A stretch of 64,000 nt of DNA, taken from assembly GCA_002724315.1 (NCBI GenBank), contig PBOJ01000062.1, positions 1 through 64,000 on the forward strand. Reading direction: 5' to 3'. The stretch is from Planctomycetaceae bacterium (lineage in GTDB: Bacteria > Planctomycetota > Planctomycetia > Planctomycetales > Planctomycetaceae). Numbering within the stretch: position 1 is the first letter of the stretch; every line of letters begins with the position of its first letter. The notes under the pieces are model-generated. The model ran no database searches and was not told where the DNA came from. It was given only the letters and a program-made list of their open reading frames with translations. Positions 37,378-45,620 of this stretch are shown here, one piece after another. The translations under genes and the position numbers were made by a program.

Positions 37378-38379
37378 ATGAGGCGACCGAACTGCAGTTG
37401 GCGACCGGGAACGGCCTGTCTGTGCGCGATCATCCTGGTTGTCACTCCAGGGATGGCTTCGGCCTGGTGGGATTCCGGGCATCGGCTCGTGGCCCTTGTG
37501 GCCTGGTCTCGGATGGATGTGCCGACAAGAACGCGGGTGCTCAGATTGCTGGGAGAGCATCCCCAGGTCGAGAAGTATTTCACGCCCCCTGCACGATTGC
37601 AGGATGGCCGGTTGCGACACCAGTGGATCATCTCGCAGGCCGCCGTCTGGAGCGACCTTGTCCGTAAGTCCGATCGCGATCGTCCGACCTGGCACTACAT
37701 CAACCGGCCGTTGTTCCTCTCGGAGAAGGCTCGCCGGTCATTGCAGCCCCGGTTACGCGTCAATCTGGCGACGCGGCTGCCGAAAGGTGCGAGCCTGGCG
37801 ACCCAGGACCTGAACGTGATCCAGGCGATCTCGCTGTGTCGCCAACGATTGAACGCCCGCGACGCGACCGAAGCCGAACGTGCCGTTTGCGTGACGTGGT
37901 TGTGTCACCTGGTCGGAGACGTCCACCAGCCGTGTCATTCAACGGCGTCGTTCACCGCCCGGCGATTCCTCCGTGGGGACCGTGGAGGCAATGATGTGCC
38001 GATCCGGGGCGACAAGAAGGACATCAACCTGCACATGTACTGGGACGGGCAGTTCGGCCAGACTCGCACGCTCGACGGAGACCTGGTTCGCCGCGCTGCC
38101 GCATTGTTGGCCGACCGGAAACTTGTCGCCGCCGGACGCCGAGCCGAAAAGCGGCTTCAGGGGGAAACCTGGGTGGCCGAAAGTCACCGGCTGGCCAGGG
38201 ACGTGGTCTATTCCTCCGCGATCCTTGCGGCGATCGGAAGCGGTGAGAGCGACCCGGAGAAAGCGATTCCGGCGGTGGAGTTGTCCGGGGATTATGCCCG
38301 GCGAGCTCGGGCGGTGGCACGGCAACGAGTGGTCGAAGCCGGATTCCGGCTGGCCCGCGTGCTTGCCGAGGTGCGGTGA
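37378..38379 (+). CDS. S1/P1-type nuclease, secreted
   Basis: The protein has 333 residues. A signal peptide ends ASA at residue 29, so the mature protein begins with Trp30 and has His35 six residues in (WWDSGH). This matches the requirement in P1/S1 nucleases for the mature N-terminal Trp and His6 to bind zinc. Further ligands: WHYIN, CHLVGDVHQPCHS, GGNDVPI and NLHMYWD. Such enzymes cut single-stranded RNA and DNA to 5'-nucleotides outside the cell. The ATG follows GGAG at a normal distance; upstream codons in frame lack a signal. It is divergent from the beta-propeller gene across 146 bases. Confidence 0.93.
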   Translation: MRRPNCSWRPGTACLCAIILVVTPGMASAWWDSGHRLVALVAWSRMDVPTRTRVLRLLGEHPQVEKYFTPPARLQDGRLRHQWIISQAAVWSDLVRKSDRDRPTWHYINRPLFLSEKARRSLQPRLRVNLATRLPKGASLATQDLNVIQAISLCRQRLNARDATEAERAVCVTWLCHLVGDVHQPCHSTASFTARRFLRGDRGGNDVPIRGDKKDINLHMYWDGQFGQTRTLDGDLVRRAAALLADRKLVAAGRRAEKRLQGETWVAESHRLARDVVYSSAILAAIGSGESDPEKAIPAVELSGDYARRARAVARQRVVEAGFRLARVLAEVR

Positions 38380-38386
38380 CGGTGGC

Positions 38387-39436
38387 TCATCGCTTTCGGG
38401 CTTTCAGGGTCTTGACCTGCTTGGCGATCAGCTGGCACATGCTCGGCAGCAGCACGATCCCGGTGTAATGGTTGGTCGGCATCTTGACGTGGTGTTTGGG
38501 TGGCAGCTTCGCCGCCTTGGCCAGCGCCAGGGCGCTGGCCATCGGCACCACCGTGTCATGGACTCCTGAAAACAGCCAGGTGCGTTTCGGGTCGAGACGG
38601 TGGGCCACCCGCGTGGGCTCGATCGTGCTCGCCAACTGTTTCAGACGCTCGCCGGTGATCCCCGCTTCGGTCAGTTTTTTGCGAACCTTGGCCGTGTCCC
38701 GCTTGCCGTTCTGGATCATCTGGTAGAGGTTTCCGCCGGCGAGCATCACGAAGACACTGTCGTATCCCCGGTCGAGGCTTGCGGAAGTGGCGACCACGAA
38801 GCCACCGAGGCTGGTGCCCTGAAGGGAGACATGCGACGAGTCGACCAGCGGGAGAGCGACGATCGCATCTCGAGTTCGGCGGACGTCACCGATCGCCTGC
38901 CGCAACAGGTCGAAGAACCGACCGTCGGGTGGTCGGCCGCCGGGGCCGACTCGCTGGCCGTAGCCGGGCAATTGCACCAGGAAGGCGTGCAGGCCCTGCT
39001 GGCGAAGTGTTCGGGCGAAGAGTCGACCGACGGTCATTGCTCGGCCCGACTCGTGGATCACGACGACTGCCCGGGACCGTCGAGCGGCTCCCTTGTCCAT
39101 CCCCGCCACATACCATTCGACCGCCACGCGGTCGTTGTCCTTGTCACCGGTCAGGACTGGTGAGGGAAACCGCAACAGCACTTCACCTCGACCCTTTCGC
39201 GGTGGCTGACAACTCACCTGGAATCGCCCGGGGGGCCAGGTCAGCCCGGACAGGCAGTCCATGGCATCTGCCGAGGATTCGGACCCGGGAGCCAGTGTGT
39301 CGCGGGCTTCGAACGACCTCTTGTCCCCCGGACCGAGGAAGCTCAGGTCTGGCTCGGCAGTCGGCGGGGCGGCCCGGCCGGCAGGAGCCGCCAGCAGGAT
39401 GGTCAGCACGAGGGGAATGGTGATTCGGGACGGCAT
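38387..39436 (-). CDS. secreted alpha/beta hydrolase
   Basis: The protein has 349 residues. A signal peptide (MPSRITIPLVLTILLAAPAGRA) is followed by a beta-rich N-terminal segment. The alpha/beta core contains VVVIHESGRAM for the oxyanion region, the nucleophile elbow GTSLGG, a probable catalytic Asp in SGVHDTVVPM and His in PTNHYTG. It may hydrolyse an ester or amide in the periplasm; the substrate is unknown. It is convergent with the S1/P1 nuclease gene. Confidence 0.85.
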   Translation of the reverse strand: MPSRITIPLVLTILLAAPAGRAAPPTAEPDLSFLGPGDKRSFEARDTLAPGSESSADAMDCLSGLTWPPGRFQVSCQPPRKGRGEVLLRFPSPVLTGDKDNDRVAVEWYVAGMDKGAARRSRAVVVIHESGRAMTVGRLFARTLRQQGLHAFLVQLPGYGQRVGPGGRPPDGRFFDLLRQAIGDVRRTRDAIVALPLVDSSHVSLQGTSLGGFVVATSASLDRGYDSVFVMLAGGNLYQMIQNGKRDTAKVRKKLTEAGITGERLKQLASTIEPTRVAHRLDPKRTWLFSGVHDTVVPMASALALAKAAKLPPKHHVKMPTNHYTGIVLLPSMCQLIAKQVKTLKARKR

Positions 39437-39582
39437 TGTCCATCGAGCTTACGGCGGCGTGATTCGGTGTCAAATCCCGAAACCGGTCGCTGCTCGATTC
39501 GGTGGCAATGCCGATGGAGCGATCGTAGGATGCCCTGAGTCACGCGAAACTGTTCGGCTTTTTGTCTGGAATCTGATCACTC

Positions 39583-40572
39583 ATGAACGCCACCGGCACG
39601 CCCGTCAACGAAGTCGACCACGAGTTCTATCATCGGGAGGTTGACTCGTTTTTGCCCGATCGCATCTTCGACGCTCACACGCATCTGTGGTGTAAGGAGT
39701 GTGTCGCGTGGACGGCTCCCGGAGCCGTCGATGATGTGGGGCTTGACGAATACAACCGACTGATGAAGGACCTGCATGGCGAGCGGCCCACGCAGGCGAT
39801 GTTCATCCCGTTTACCACCTCGGTGGAACTCGAAAGTCGGCAAAAAGCCAACCAGTGGGTTGGCGACCAGGTGGCTCTCGACACCAACAACCGCGGGATC
39901 TTTTTCATTCACCCTGAGGATGATCCCGAGTGGGTCCGCCAGGAGGTCCGGCGACTGGGGCTGCATGGCCTGAAGTGCTACCACACGATGTCGAACGTCG
40001 AACCGACGTGGGACGCGGACATCCAGGCCTTTCTTCCCGAGCCATTGATCAAGGTGGCTGACGAAGAGGGTTGGGTGATCACCCTGCACATGGTCAAGGC
40101 GCGGGCGGTGGCCGATCCGGCCAACATCGAGTGCATCAGGCACTACTGCGAGACCTACCCCAACATGCGGCTGATTCTCGCGCACTCGGCTCGAGGCTTC
40201 CAGCCGGCCCACAATCTCGAGGGCCTGCCCAAACTCACGGGGCTCGACAACCTGTATTTTGACACCAGCGTCAATTGCGAACCGATTGCTCACCAGGCGA
40301 TTATTCGAATCATCGGGCACGACAAGCTGATGTACGGCACCGACATGCCGGTCAGTCATCTCCGCGGCCGATCGCTTTCGGCCGCCGATTCGTTCATCTG
40401 GCTGCACGAGGACGCGCCCGTCTGGGGTGAGAAGCACCAGAAGATTGATCCGGTGATCGTTGGGCTCGAACACATTCGGTCACTGAAATGGGCCTGCTGG
40501 AGCGAGAAACTCAGCGACAGCCAGGTCGAGGACATCTTCTACAACAACGCGGCCCGGCTGCTGGGTGCGTGA
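39583..40572 (+). CDS. amidohydrolase 2 family protein
   Basis: The protein has 329 residues. It starts with IFDAHTHLWCKEC, giving the H-x-H metal site on strand 1. The barrel His in VITLHMV and the ILAHSARGF segment follow, and GTDMPVSHLRGR supplies the final Asp. The layout fits the PF04909 group (decarboxylases and lactonases such as ACMSD or 4-hydroxybenzoate-type enzymes). The reaction is not predictable. The adjacent CocE/NonD hydrolase is 33 bases downstream in the same direction. Confidence 0.85.
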   Translation: MNATGTPVNEVDHEFYHREVDSFLPDRIFDAHTHLWCKECVAWTAPGAVDDVGLDEYNRLMKDLHGERPTQAMFIPFTTSVELESRQKANQWVGDQVALDTNNRGIFFIHPEDDPEWVRQEVRRLGLHGLKCYHTMSNVEPTWDADIQAFLPEPLIKVADEEGWVITLHMVKARAVADPANIECIRHYCETYPNMRLILAHSARGFQPAHNLEGLPKLTGLDNLYFDTSVNCEPIAHQAIIRIIGHDKLMYGTDMPVSHLRGRSLSAADSFIWLHEDAPVWGEKHQKIDPVIVGLEHIRSLKWACWSEKLSDSQVEDIFYNNAARLLGA

Positions 40573-40605
40573 ATCGGCGATGGGGCCGGATCGGGAGAGA
40601 GTGCG

Positions 40606-42294
40606 ATGCGAACAATCGTAAACCGCTTGGTGTTGGCGGGATTGGTGGTGGTGCTTTCGAGTGTGTCGACGGTGACAGCCGCCGATGACCTCGATTTTGG
40701 TGACGTCACCGAAACCCGTGTCATGGTGCCGATGCGAGACGGCAAACGGCTCTCCGGATATCTCTATCTCCCCAAGGGCAAGGGGCCCTGGCCGGGCGTC
40801 TTCGAACAGCGGTATGCCAGCCTGAAGGGGAAGGGCACACGCCTGTTGGCCGCGAAGCTGGCCTCCGAAGGCTACGGGGTGCTCCACGTGAACTTCCGCG
40901 GGGCCCAGGAGTCCGAGGGGACCTGGGTCGGGTACCGCGCCCTGGCCTGGGGAGAGTTGCAGGATGGGTACGACACCTGTGAGTGGCTCGCCGGCCGGAA
41001 GTGGTGCACCGGCAAGATCGGCACCTTCGGCAGTTCCCAGGGCGGCTACGCCCAGAATTTCCTCGCCGTCACGCGTCCTCCTCCCCTGACCTGCCAGTAC
41101 ATGGTTGATACCGGTCTGAGTCTGTACGAGGAAGGTTACCGGTTGGGCGGGACAACACGGCCGGATCGGTTCAAGGGCATGGACGCCAATTGCCGCGTGC
41201 CTGCACACAACCGGGCGCTGATGGCCGAATGGTTCGCGCACCCCGACTACGACGAGTACTGGGAGGCCGAGGACTGCTCGCGGCATTTTGGACGAATGAA
41301 CGTTCCGTGTTTCACCATCGGCAGCTGGTACGACTTCATGAACCAGGGGTCGATTGCCAGTTTCCAGGGACGCCAGAACCGCGGTGGTCCCGGCTCGGTC
41401 GGACAACAGAAGCTGTTGATCGGCCCCTGGTTGCACGGACGCCGAAACAAGGGGAACCGCGTCGGGGAACTGGTGTATCCCCAGAATGCCGCCGTCGACG
41501 TCCACGGTTCGATGATCGACTGGTTTGATCACCACCTGAAGGGCAAGAAACTGTCTGCTGCCGCCCGTCCCACCGTGAGGTATTACGTGATGGGGGCGGT
41601 CGGAGAAGCCGCTGCACCGGGCAATATCTGGCGGGAAGCCCACGATTTCCCGCCCAAGGCGCGAACCACCTCGTACTTCCTGCAGCACAGTGGCGGACTG
41701 GGGTTGGATGAGCCCGACATGACCGACGGAACCGGTGCGGCAACAAGTTACACCAGCGATCCCAGGCATCCCCGCTCGATTCCCGGACGGGGGTTCCCCG
41801 GAGCCCGTGATGCGAGCGGCTTCGAGAAGCAGGACGACGTGCTGACGTTCACCTCCAGCAAGCTTGGGCAGCCGGTCGAATGGACCGGTGCCGTCGAGGT
41901 TCAGCTCTATGTTTCGTCCTCGGCACCGGACACCGACGTGCTGGTTCGTATCAGCGATGTCTATCCCGACGGACGCTCGATTCTGCTGGCCGACTACCCG
42001 TGGCGAATGAGGTACCGCGAGGGCTTTCGCAAGCAGGTCCTGATGAATCGTGACCGGGTGTACCCCGTTCGCTTCCGCGTGGGCTGGATGAGCCAGATCT
42101 TCAACACCGGGCATCGCATCCGGGTGACCGTTGCCAGTACCGGGTCGCCGCTCTATGAGCCGAATCCCCAGACCGGTAAGCCGGCGACTATTGAATTTCC
42201 CTCGGATGCCCGAAAGGCGATCAACACGATCCACCATTCCCGCCGGTACTCGTCTCGGATCCTGGCACCGGTCCGAGACACTTCGTCCCGCTGA
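40606..42294 (+). CDS. CocE/NonD family hydrolase, secreted
   Basis: The protein has 562 residues. A signal peptide (about 1-25, ending VTAA) is followed by the X-Pro dipeptidyl-peptidase/cocaine-esterase architecture. An alpha/beta hydrolase core has nucleophile GSSQGGYAQN, Asp in SWYDFMNQG and the GPWLHG His. A C-terminal jelly-roll domain begins near residue 430 (PVEWTGAVEVQLYVSSSAPDTD). Members cut Xaa-Pro peptides, acyl esters or cephalosporin-type amides. The substrate is not evident. Confidence 0.9.
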   Translation: MRTIVNRLVLAGLVVVLSSVSTVTAADDLDFGDVTETRVMVPMRDGKRLSGYLYLPKGKGPWPGVFEQRYASLKGKGTRLLAAKLASEGYGVLHVNFRGAQESEGTWVGYRALAWGELQDGYDTCEWLAGRKWCTGKIGTFGSSQGGYAQNFLAVTRPPPLTCQYMVDTGLSLYEEGYRLGGTTRPDRFKGMDANCRVPAHNRALMAEWFAHPDYDEYWEAEDCSRHFGRMNVPCFTIGSWYDFMNQGSIASFQGRQNRGGPGSVGQQKLLIGPWLHGRRNKGNRVGELVYPQNAAVDVHGSMIDWFDHHLKGKKLSAAARPTVRYYVMGAVGEAAAPGNIWREAHDFPPKARTTSYFLQHSGGLGLDEPDMTDGTGAATSYTSDPRHPRSIPGRGFPGARDASGFEKQDDVLTFTSSKLGQPVEWTGAVEVQLYVSSSAPDTDVLVRISDVYPDGRSILLADYPWRMRYREGFRKQVLMNRDRVYPVRFRVGWMSQIFNTGHRIRVTVASTGSPLYEPNPQTGKPATIEFPSDARKAINTIHHSRRYSSRILAPVRDTSSR

Positions 42295-42352
42295 CATCGG
42301 GGCCCGGATTCTCTTTGCCGCTCAATTGACACCGACCTGAGGAAACTGACTG

Positions 42353-43627
42353 ATGTTGAACCGTCGAGATTTTGTCCAGGGGACCGCCACCGCCACCGCG
42401 ATTTCACTCGCCTCGAACCAGGCCGAAGCCGGAGAGAAAACGGGTCGGAAGACAATGGCGATTGTTTCGACCGAGTGGCGATACCATTCTCACTCGCAGC
42501 ACATGGGGGACCGTTTCCTGCACGGCTACCCGACCGGTGGCACCTGGAATCAGCCCCGGCTCGACGTCGTGTCGCTGTACGCCGATCAGGTTCCCAAGAA
42601 TGATCTCAGCCGGGCCCGGCAGGCCGAGTTCGGCTTCAAGATCTTTCCGACCGTCGCCGAGACGCTGCGACGGGGAGGCAAGAAGCTGGCCGTCGATGCG
42701 GTTCTGTTGATTGGTGAGCACGGCAATTACCCTCGCAACGAACTGGGGCAGAAGAAGTATCCCCGGTACGAGCTGTTCAAGAAGATCACCGACGTGTTTC
42801 GTGAGGACGGTCTGAGCGTACCGGTCTTCAACGACAAGCACCTTTCGTGGAAGTGGGAATGGGCCAAGGAGATGGTCGACATCTCACGTGAGCTCGACTT
42901 CCCGTTCATGGCCGGTTCGAGCCTGCCGGTGACCTGGCGGATGCCGGCCGTGGACCTGCCCCGTGGCAAGAAAGTCAACGAGCTGATGGGGTTGGCCTAT
43001 GGCGGAGTGGACAGCTACGACTTTCACGCGCTGGAAACGATGCAGTGCATGGCCGAGCGTCGGGACGATGGCGAATCGGGCGTGGCGTGGGTCGAGGGTC
43101 TGCGAGGTGATGCCTTCTGGAAGGCGATGTCGAAGGGATCGTTCGATGCGGGAGGGTGGAGTCCCGAACTTTTCGAGGCCTGTCTGACTCGGACCCAGAC
43201 ACTCGGGCAGCCCCGTGCGACGTTCACTCACTGGCACCCCACGGCGAAGCAGATCCGCGAGATGGTCAAGGAGCCGGTGGCGTACCGCTACCAGTACCGC
43301 GATGGAACCCGGGCCACCATGTTGTTGATGAACGGGCTGGTCCGTGACTTCACCTTCGCTGCCGATCTCCGTGGCCGCAGGGAACCGCTCTCGACTCTTT
43401 TCCATCTGCCTCCCACACCCAACGTCCAGTATTCGGCCGAGTTGATGGGACATGCTGAGGACATGTTCGTCAGCGGCAAGGCCGGATATCCCGTGGAACG
43501 GACACTGCTGGTGTCGGGAATTCTCGCCGCGTCGATCGAATCGATGGTCAAGCAGAAGGTGCTTCAAACACCTCACCTGGACGTCGCGTACAAGTCGACC
43601 CGGCATTCGACTTTTGCCAGATCCTGA
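42353..43627 (+). CDS. Tat-exported protein of unknown function, planctomycete-type
   Basis: The protein has 424 residues. It starts MLNRRDFVQGTATATAISLA, a good twin-arginine signal, with GAGGAAA before the ATG. The body opens MAIVSTEWRYHSHSQHMGDRFLHGYP, where the clustered His residues suggest metal binding. It continues LDVVSLYADQVP, VLLIGEHGNYPRNE, VFNDKHLSWKWEW and MAGSSLPVTWRMP. I recall this pattern in uncharacterised proteins of planctomycetes and acidobacteria. It lacks the Rossmann glycine motif of Gfo/Idh proteins, so it is a separate family that may share only part of that fold. It heads the DUF1501/DUF1549 run. Confidence 0.82.
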   Translation: MLNRRDFVQGTATATAISLASNQAEAGEKTGRKTMAIVSTEWRYHSHSQHMGDRFLHGYPTGGTWNQPRLDVVSLYADQVPKNDLSRARQAEFGFKIFPTVAETLRRGGKKLAVDAVLLIGEHGNYPRNELGQKKYPRYELFKKITDVFREDGLSVPVFNDKHLSWKWEWAKEMVDISRELDFPFMAGSSLPVTWRMPAVDLPRGKKVNELMGLAYGGVDSYDFHALETMQCMAERRDDGESGVAWVEGLRGDAFWKAMSKGSFDAGGWSPELFEACLTRTQTLGQPRATFTHWHPTAKQIREMVKEPVAYRYQYRDGTRATMLLMNGLVRDFTFAADLRGRREPLSTLFHLPPTPNVQYSAELMGHAEDMFVSGKAGYPVERTLLVSGILAASIESMVKQKVLQTPHLDVAYKSTRHSTFARS

Positions 43628-43652
43628 TCCGGGACCGGAATCCGGTTCGGGA
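43628..43652 (+). terminator. possible hairpin after the Tat-protein gene
   Basis: Directly after the stop codon, 25 bases can fold into an 11-bp stem with one mismatch and a three-base loop (core ACCGGAATCCGGT). No T-run follows, so it may be an attenuator or RNA-stabilising hairpin rather than a true intrinsic terminator. Confidence 0.3.
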
Positions 43653-43765
43653 GGCAAGGACCTCTGGGATCGGGTCCGGAATTGTGTAGAATCGGAACAT
43701 CAAAACTCGCTGATGCCATTTCGCTGTTCGTGAACATGTGGTGCGGCGGGTGCTAAAGCGGAAGC

Positions 43766-43770
43766 GGAGG
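43766..43770 (+). promoter_or_regulatory. ribosome-binding site for the small protein at 43780
   Basis: GGAGG nine bases before the ATG at 43780. It favours that start over the in-frame GTG at 43738, which has no site. Confidence 0.55.
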
Positions 43771-43779
43771 CCCGACCGG

Positions 43780-44085
43780 ATGGACCAGAAGTTCGAAGGC
43801 ACACCGAAGGCTGAGATCAGTCTCGATGGCCGCAAGCTGTCACGCGGCGAGGTCACCAACGACTGGGGACTGCGGCTCCAGTGGCAGGTCAAGCGGGACG
43901 GCAAGGTGATTGCCACTCCACCGGCTCGAGCCGAGTCGCGGTACGAACACCCGGACAAGACACCCGGAAAGTACGAGATCGTGCTCCAGATGTGGAAGTA
44001 CGTCAATTACAAGAAGAACAAGCAGCGCGAGTTCATCAGCAGCAAGTTCATCGACATCTCGAACACGGTCACCTACACGATCTGA
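43780..44085 (+). CDS. small conserved-looking protein of unknown function
   Basis: The protein has 101 residues, soluble and without a signal. It contains AEISLDGRKLSRGEVT, a QWQVKRDGKVI strand, HPDKTPGKYEIVLQMWKYV and an ISNTVTYTI C-terminus. The alternation of strands looks like one immunoglobulin-like or fibronectin-like domain (the P-G-K-Y-E-I-V-L pattern is typical). The ATG at 43780 has GGAGG upstream; a longer start at 43738 (GTG) would add a basic 14-residue leader. It lies 58 bases before the DUF1501 gene. Function unknown. Confidence 0.65.
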   Translation: MDQKFEGTPKAEISLDGRKLSRGEVTNDWGLRLQWQVKRDGKVIATPPARAESRYEHPDKTPGKYEIVLQMWKYVNYKKNKQREFISSKFIDISNTVTYTI

Positions 44086-44143
44086 CGAGACTCGATCGGT
44101 CGTCTCACGAGGCGTGTTCCGGTCCCGAAAGGAATTCCCCCCG

Positions 44144-45520
44144 ATGATCCATGTTGGCCAGGCCAATGTTCCACTGTGCGACGGTGTGAGCCGTCGCAGT
44201 TTTCTTCAGGCGGGTGCGACCGCGATGGGGCTGTCGTTGCCGACGGCGATGGAACTGGAGGCGGCCGGAGCGGTCGATCCGAAGAAACAGAAAATCAAGA
44301 ACTGCATCACGCTGTTCCTGGTCGGCTCGCCAGGTCACCTGGACACCTGGGACATGAAGCCCGATGCGCCGGCCGACATCCGTGGCAAGTTCAAGCCGAT
44401 CTCCACTGCCGTGCCCGGCGTGCAGATCTGCGAGCACTTTCCCCTGATGGCGCGGATGATGGACAAGGTGGCCCTGATCCGCAGCCTGCACCACAACACC
44501 GGAGCGTCGCACGAGAACGGCCAACGGTGGATGATGACCGGCTACGACTTCAACGCGGCCAACATTCAGCCGCACATGGGTTCGGTCGTTTCGCGGGTCT
44601 TCGGTCAGAAGACCAGCCTGCCGGCGAGCATTGTTCTGCCGGCCAAGATCGGCAACACCGGCACCTCGACTCCACACGGCCAGGCGTCCGGTTACCTGGG
44701 GACAGCCCACGCACCGTTTTTCCTTGGCAGTGATCCGGCCGTGAAGAACTTCAAGGTGGCCAACCTCGAGCCCCCCAAGGGGCAGACCGACTTCCGGATC
44801 AATTCTCGTCGCAACCTGCTGAAGCAACTTGACGATCTGCAACGGCGGACCGAGACGTCCTCGACGATCCAGCGAGACACCGCCTACAGCCGGGCTTTCA
44901 ACCTGCTGACGTCTCCGAAGACCCGCAAGGCGTTTGACCCGGCCGAAGAGACCGACAAGCTCCGGGACCGTTACGGACGGAACACGTTCGGGCAGAGCTG
45001 CCTGTTGGCCCGGCGGTTGATCGAGAACGGGTCCCGGTTCGTGACCGTCAATCACTTCGATACGGTCTTCAATGTCACCTGCTGGGACATGCACGCCAAC
45101 GGCAGCAGCTTGGACAACACGTACCTGGATTACGAGCGTCACCTTTGTCCCCAGTTTGACCAGGCCTTCACCGCATTGATCGAGGACCTGGAGGAGCGAG
45201 GATTGCTCGAGGACACCGTTGTGGCGGTGTTGAGCGAATTCGGGCGGACGCCCAAGTTGAACAACCGTGGCGGCCGAGACCATTACCCGCCGGCTTGGAC
45301 CAACTTCTTCGTCGGCGGGGGCGTGAAGGGCGGGCAGGTGATCGGGTCGACCGACAAGATCGGTGCCGCACCACACGACCGTCCCGTGTTGCCACCCGAG
45401 GTCGTCGCGTCGGTCTACACAGCGATGGGGATCGACCTGGAGACCACGATGATGCCCGGACCCGGCAGTCGACCAGTCCGCTTCATCGAGGCCGATCCGA
45501 TCAAGGAGTTGTTCGGCTAG
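44144..45520 (+). CDS. DUF1501 domain protein, Tat-exported
   Basis: The protein has 458 residues. A twin-arginine signal (VSRRSFLQAGATAMG, Arg17-Arg18) is followed by the sulfatase/alkaline-phosphatase-like core of DUF1501: SPGHLDTWDMKPDAP, SLHHNTGASHENGQRWM, VTVNHFDTVFN, WDMHANGS, VVAVLSEFGRTPKLN and GRDHYPPAW. These residues suggest a metal-dependent hydrolase site, though no activity is established for the family. In planctomycetes DUF1501 genes are almost always next to DUF1549/DUF1553 genes, as here. It is followed by the PPC-like protein gene after 100 bases. Confidence 0.93.
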   Translation: MIHVGQANVPLCDGVSRRSFLQAGATAMGLSLPTAMELEAAGAVDPKKQKIKNCITLFLVGSPGHLDTWDMKPDAPADIRGKFKPISTAVPGVQICEHFPLMARMMDKVALIRSLHHNTGASHENGQRWMMTGYDFNAANIQPHMGSVVSRVFGQKTSLPASIVLPAKIGNTGTSTPHGQASGYLGTAHAPFFLGSDPAVKNFKVANLEPPKGQTDFRINSRRNLLKQLDDLQRRTETSSTIQRDTAYSRAFNLLTSPKTRKAFDPAEETDKLRDRYGRNTFGQSCLLARRLIENGSRFVTVNHFDTVFNVTCWDMHANGSSLDNTYLDYERHLCPQFDQAFTALIEDLEERGLLEDTVVAVLSEFGRTPKLNNRGGRDHYPPAWTNFFVGGGVKGGQVIGSTDKIGAAPHDRPVLPPEVVASVYTAMGIDLETTMMPGPGSRPVRFIEADPIKELFG

Positions 45521-45620
45521 ACCCGCGGCTCAGTTCGCGTTGTTTCTGGATTCGAGTTCGCCGGGGGGCCACCGAGGGCCGGGCGGACGGAGTTCTCGCC
45601 CGGTACAAGAGTTCGGTGGC

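Noticed and set aside
40480-42297. A 605-codon minus-strand frame opposite the CocE/NonD hydrolase
   Set aside because: The plus-strand frame has a signal peptide and a full serine-hydrolase motif set; the antisense frame has none.
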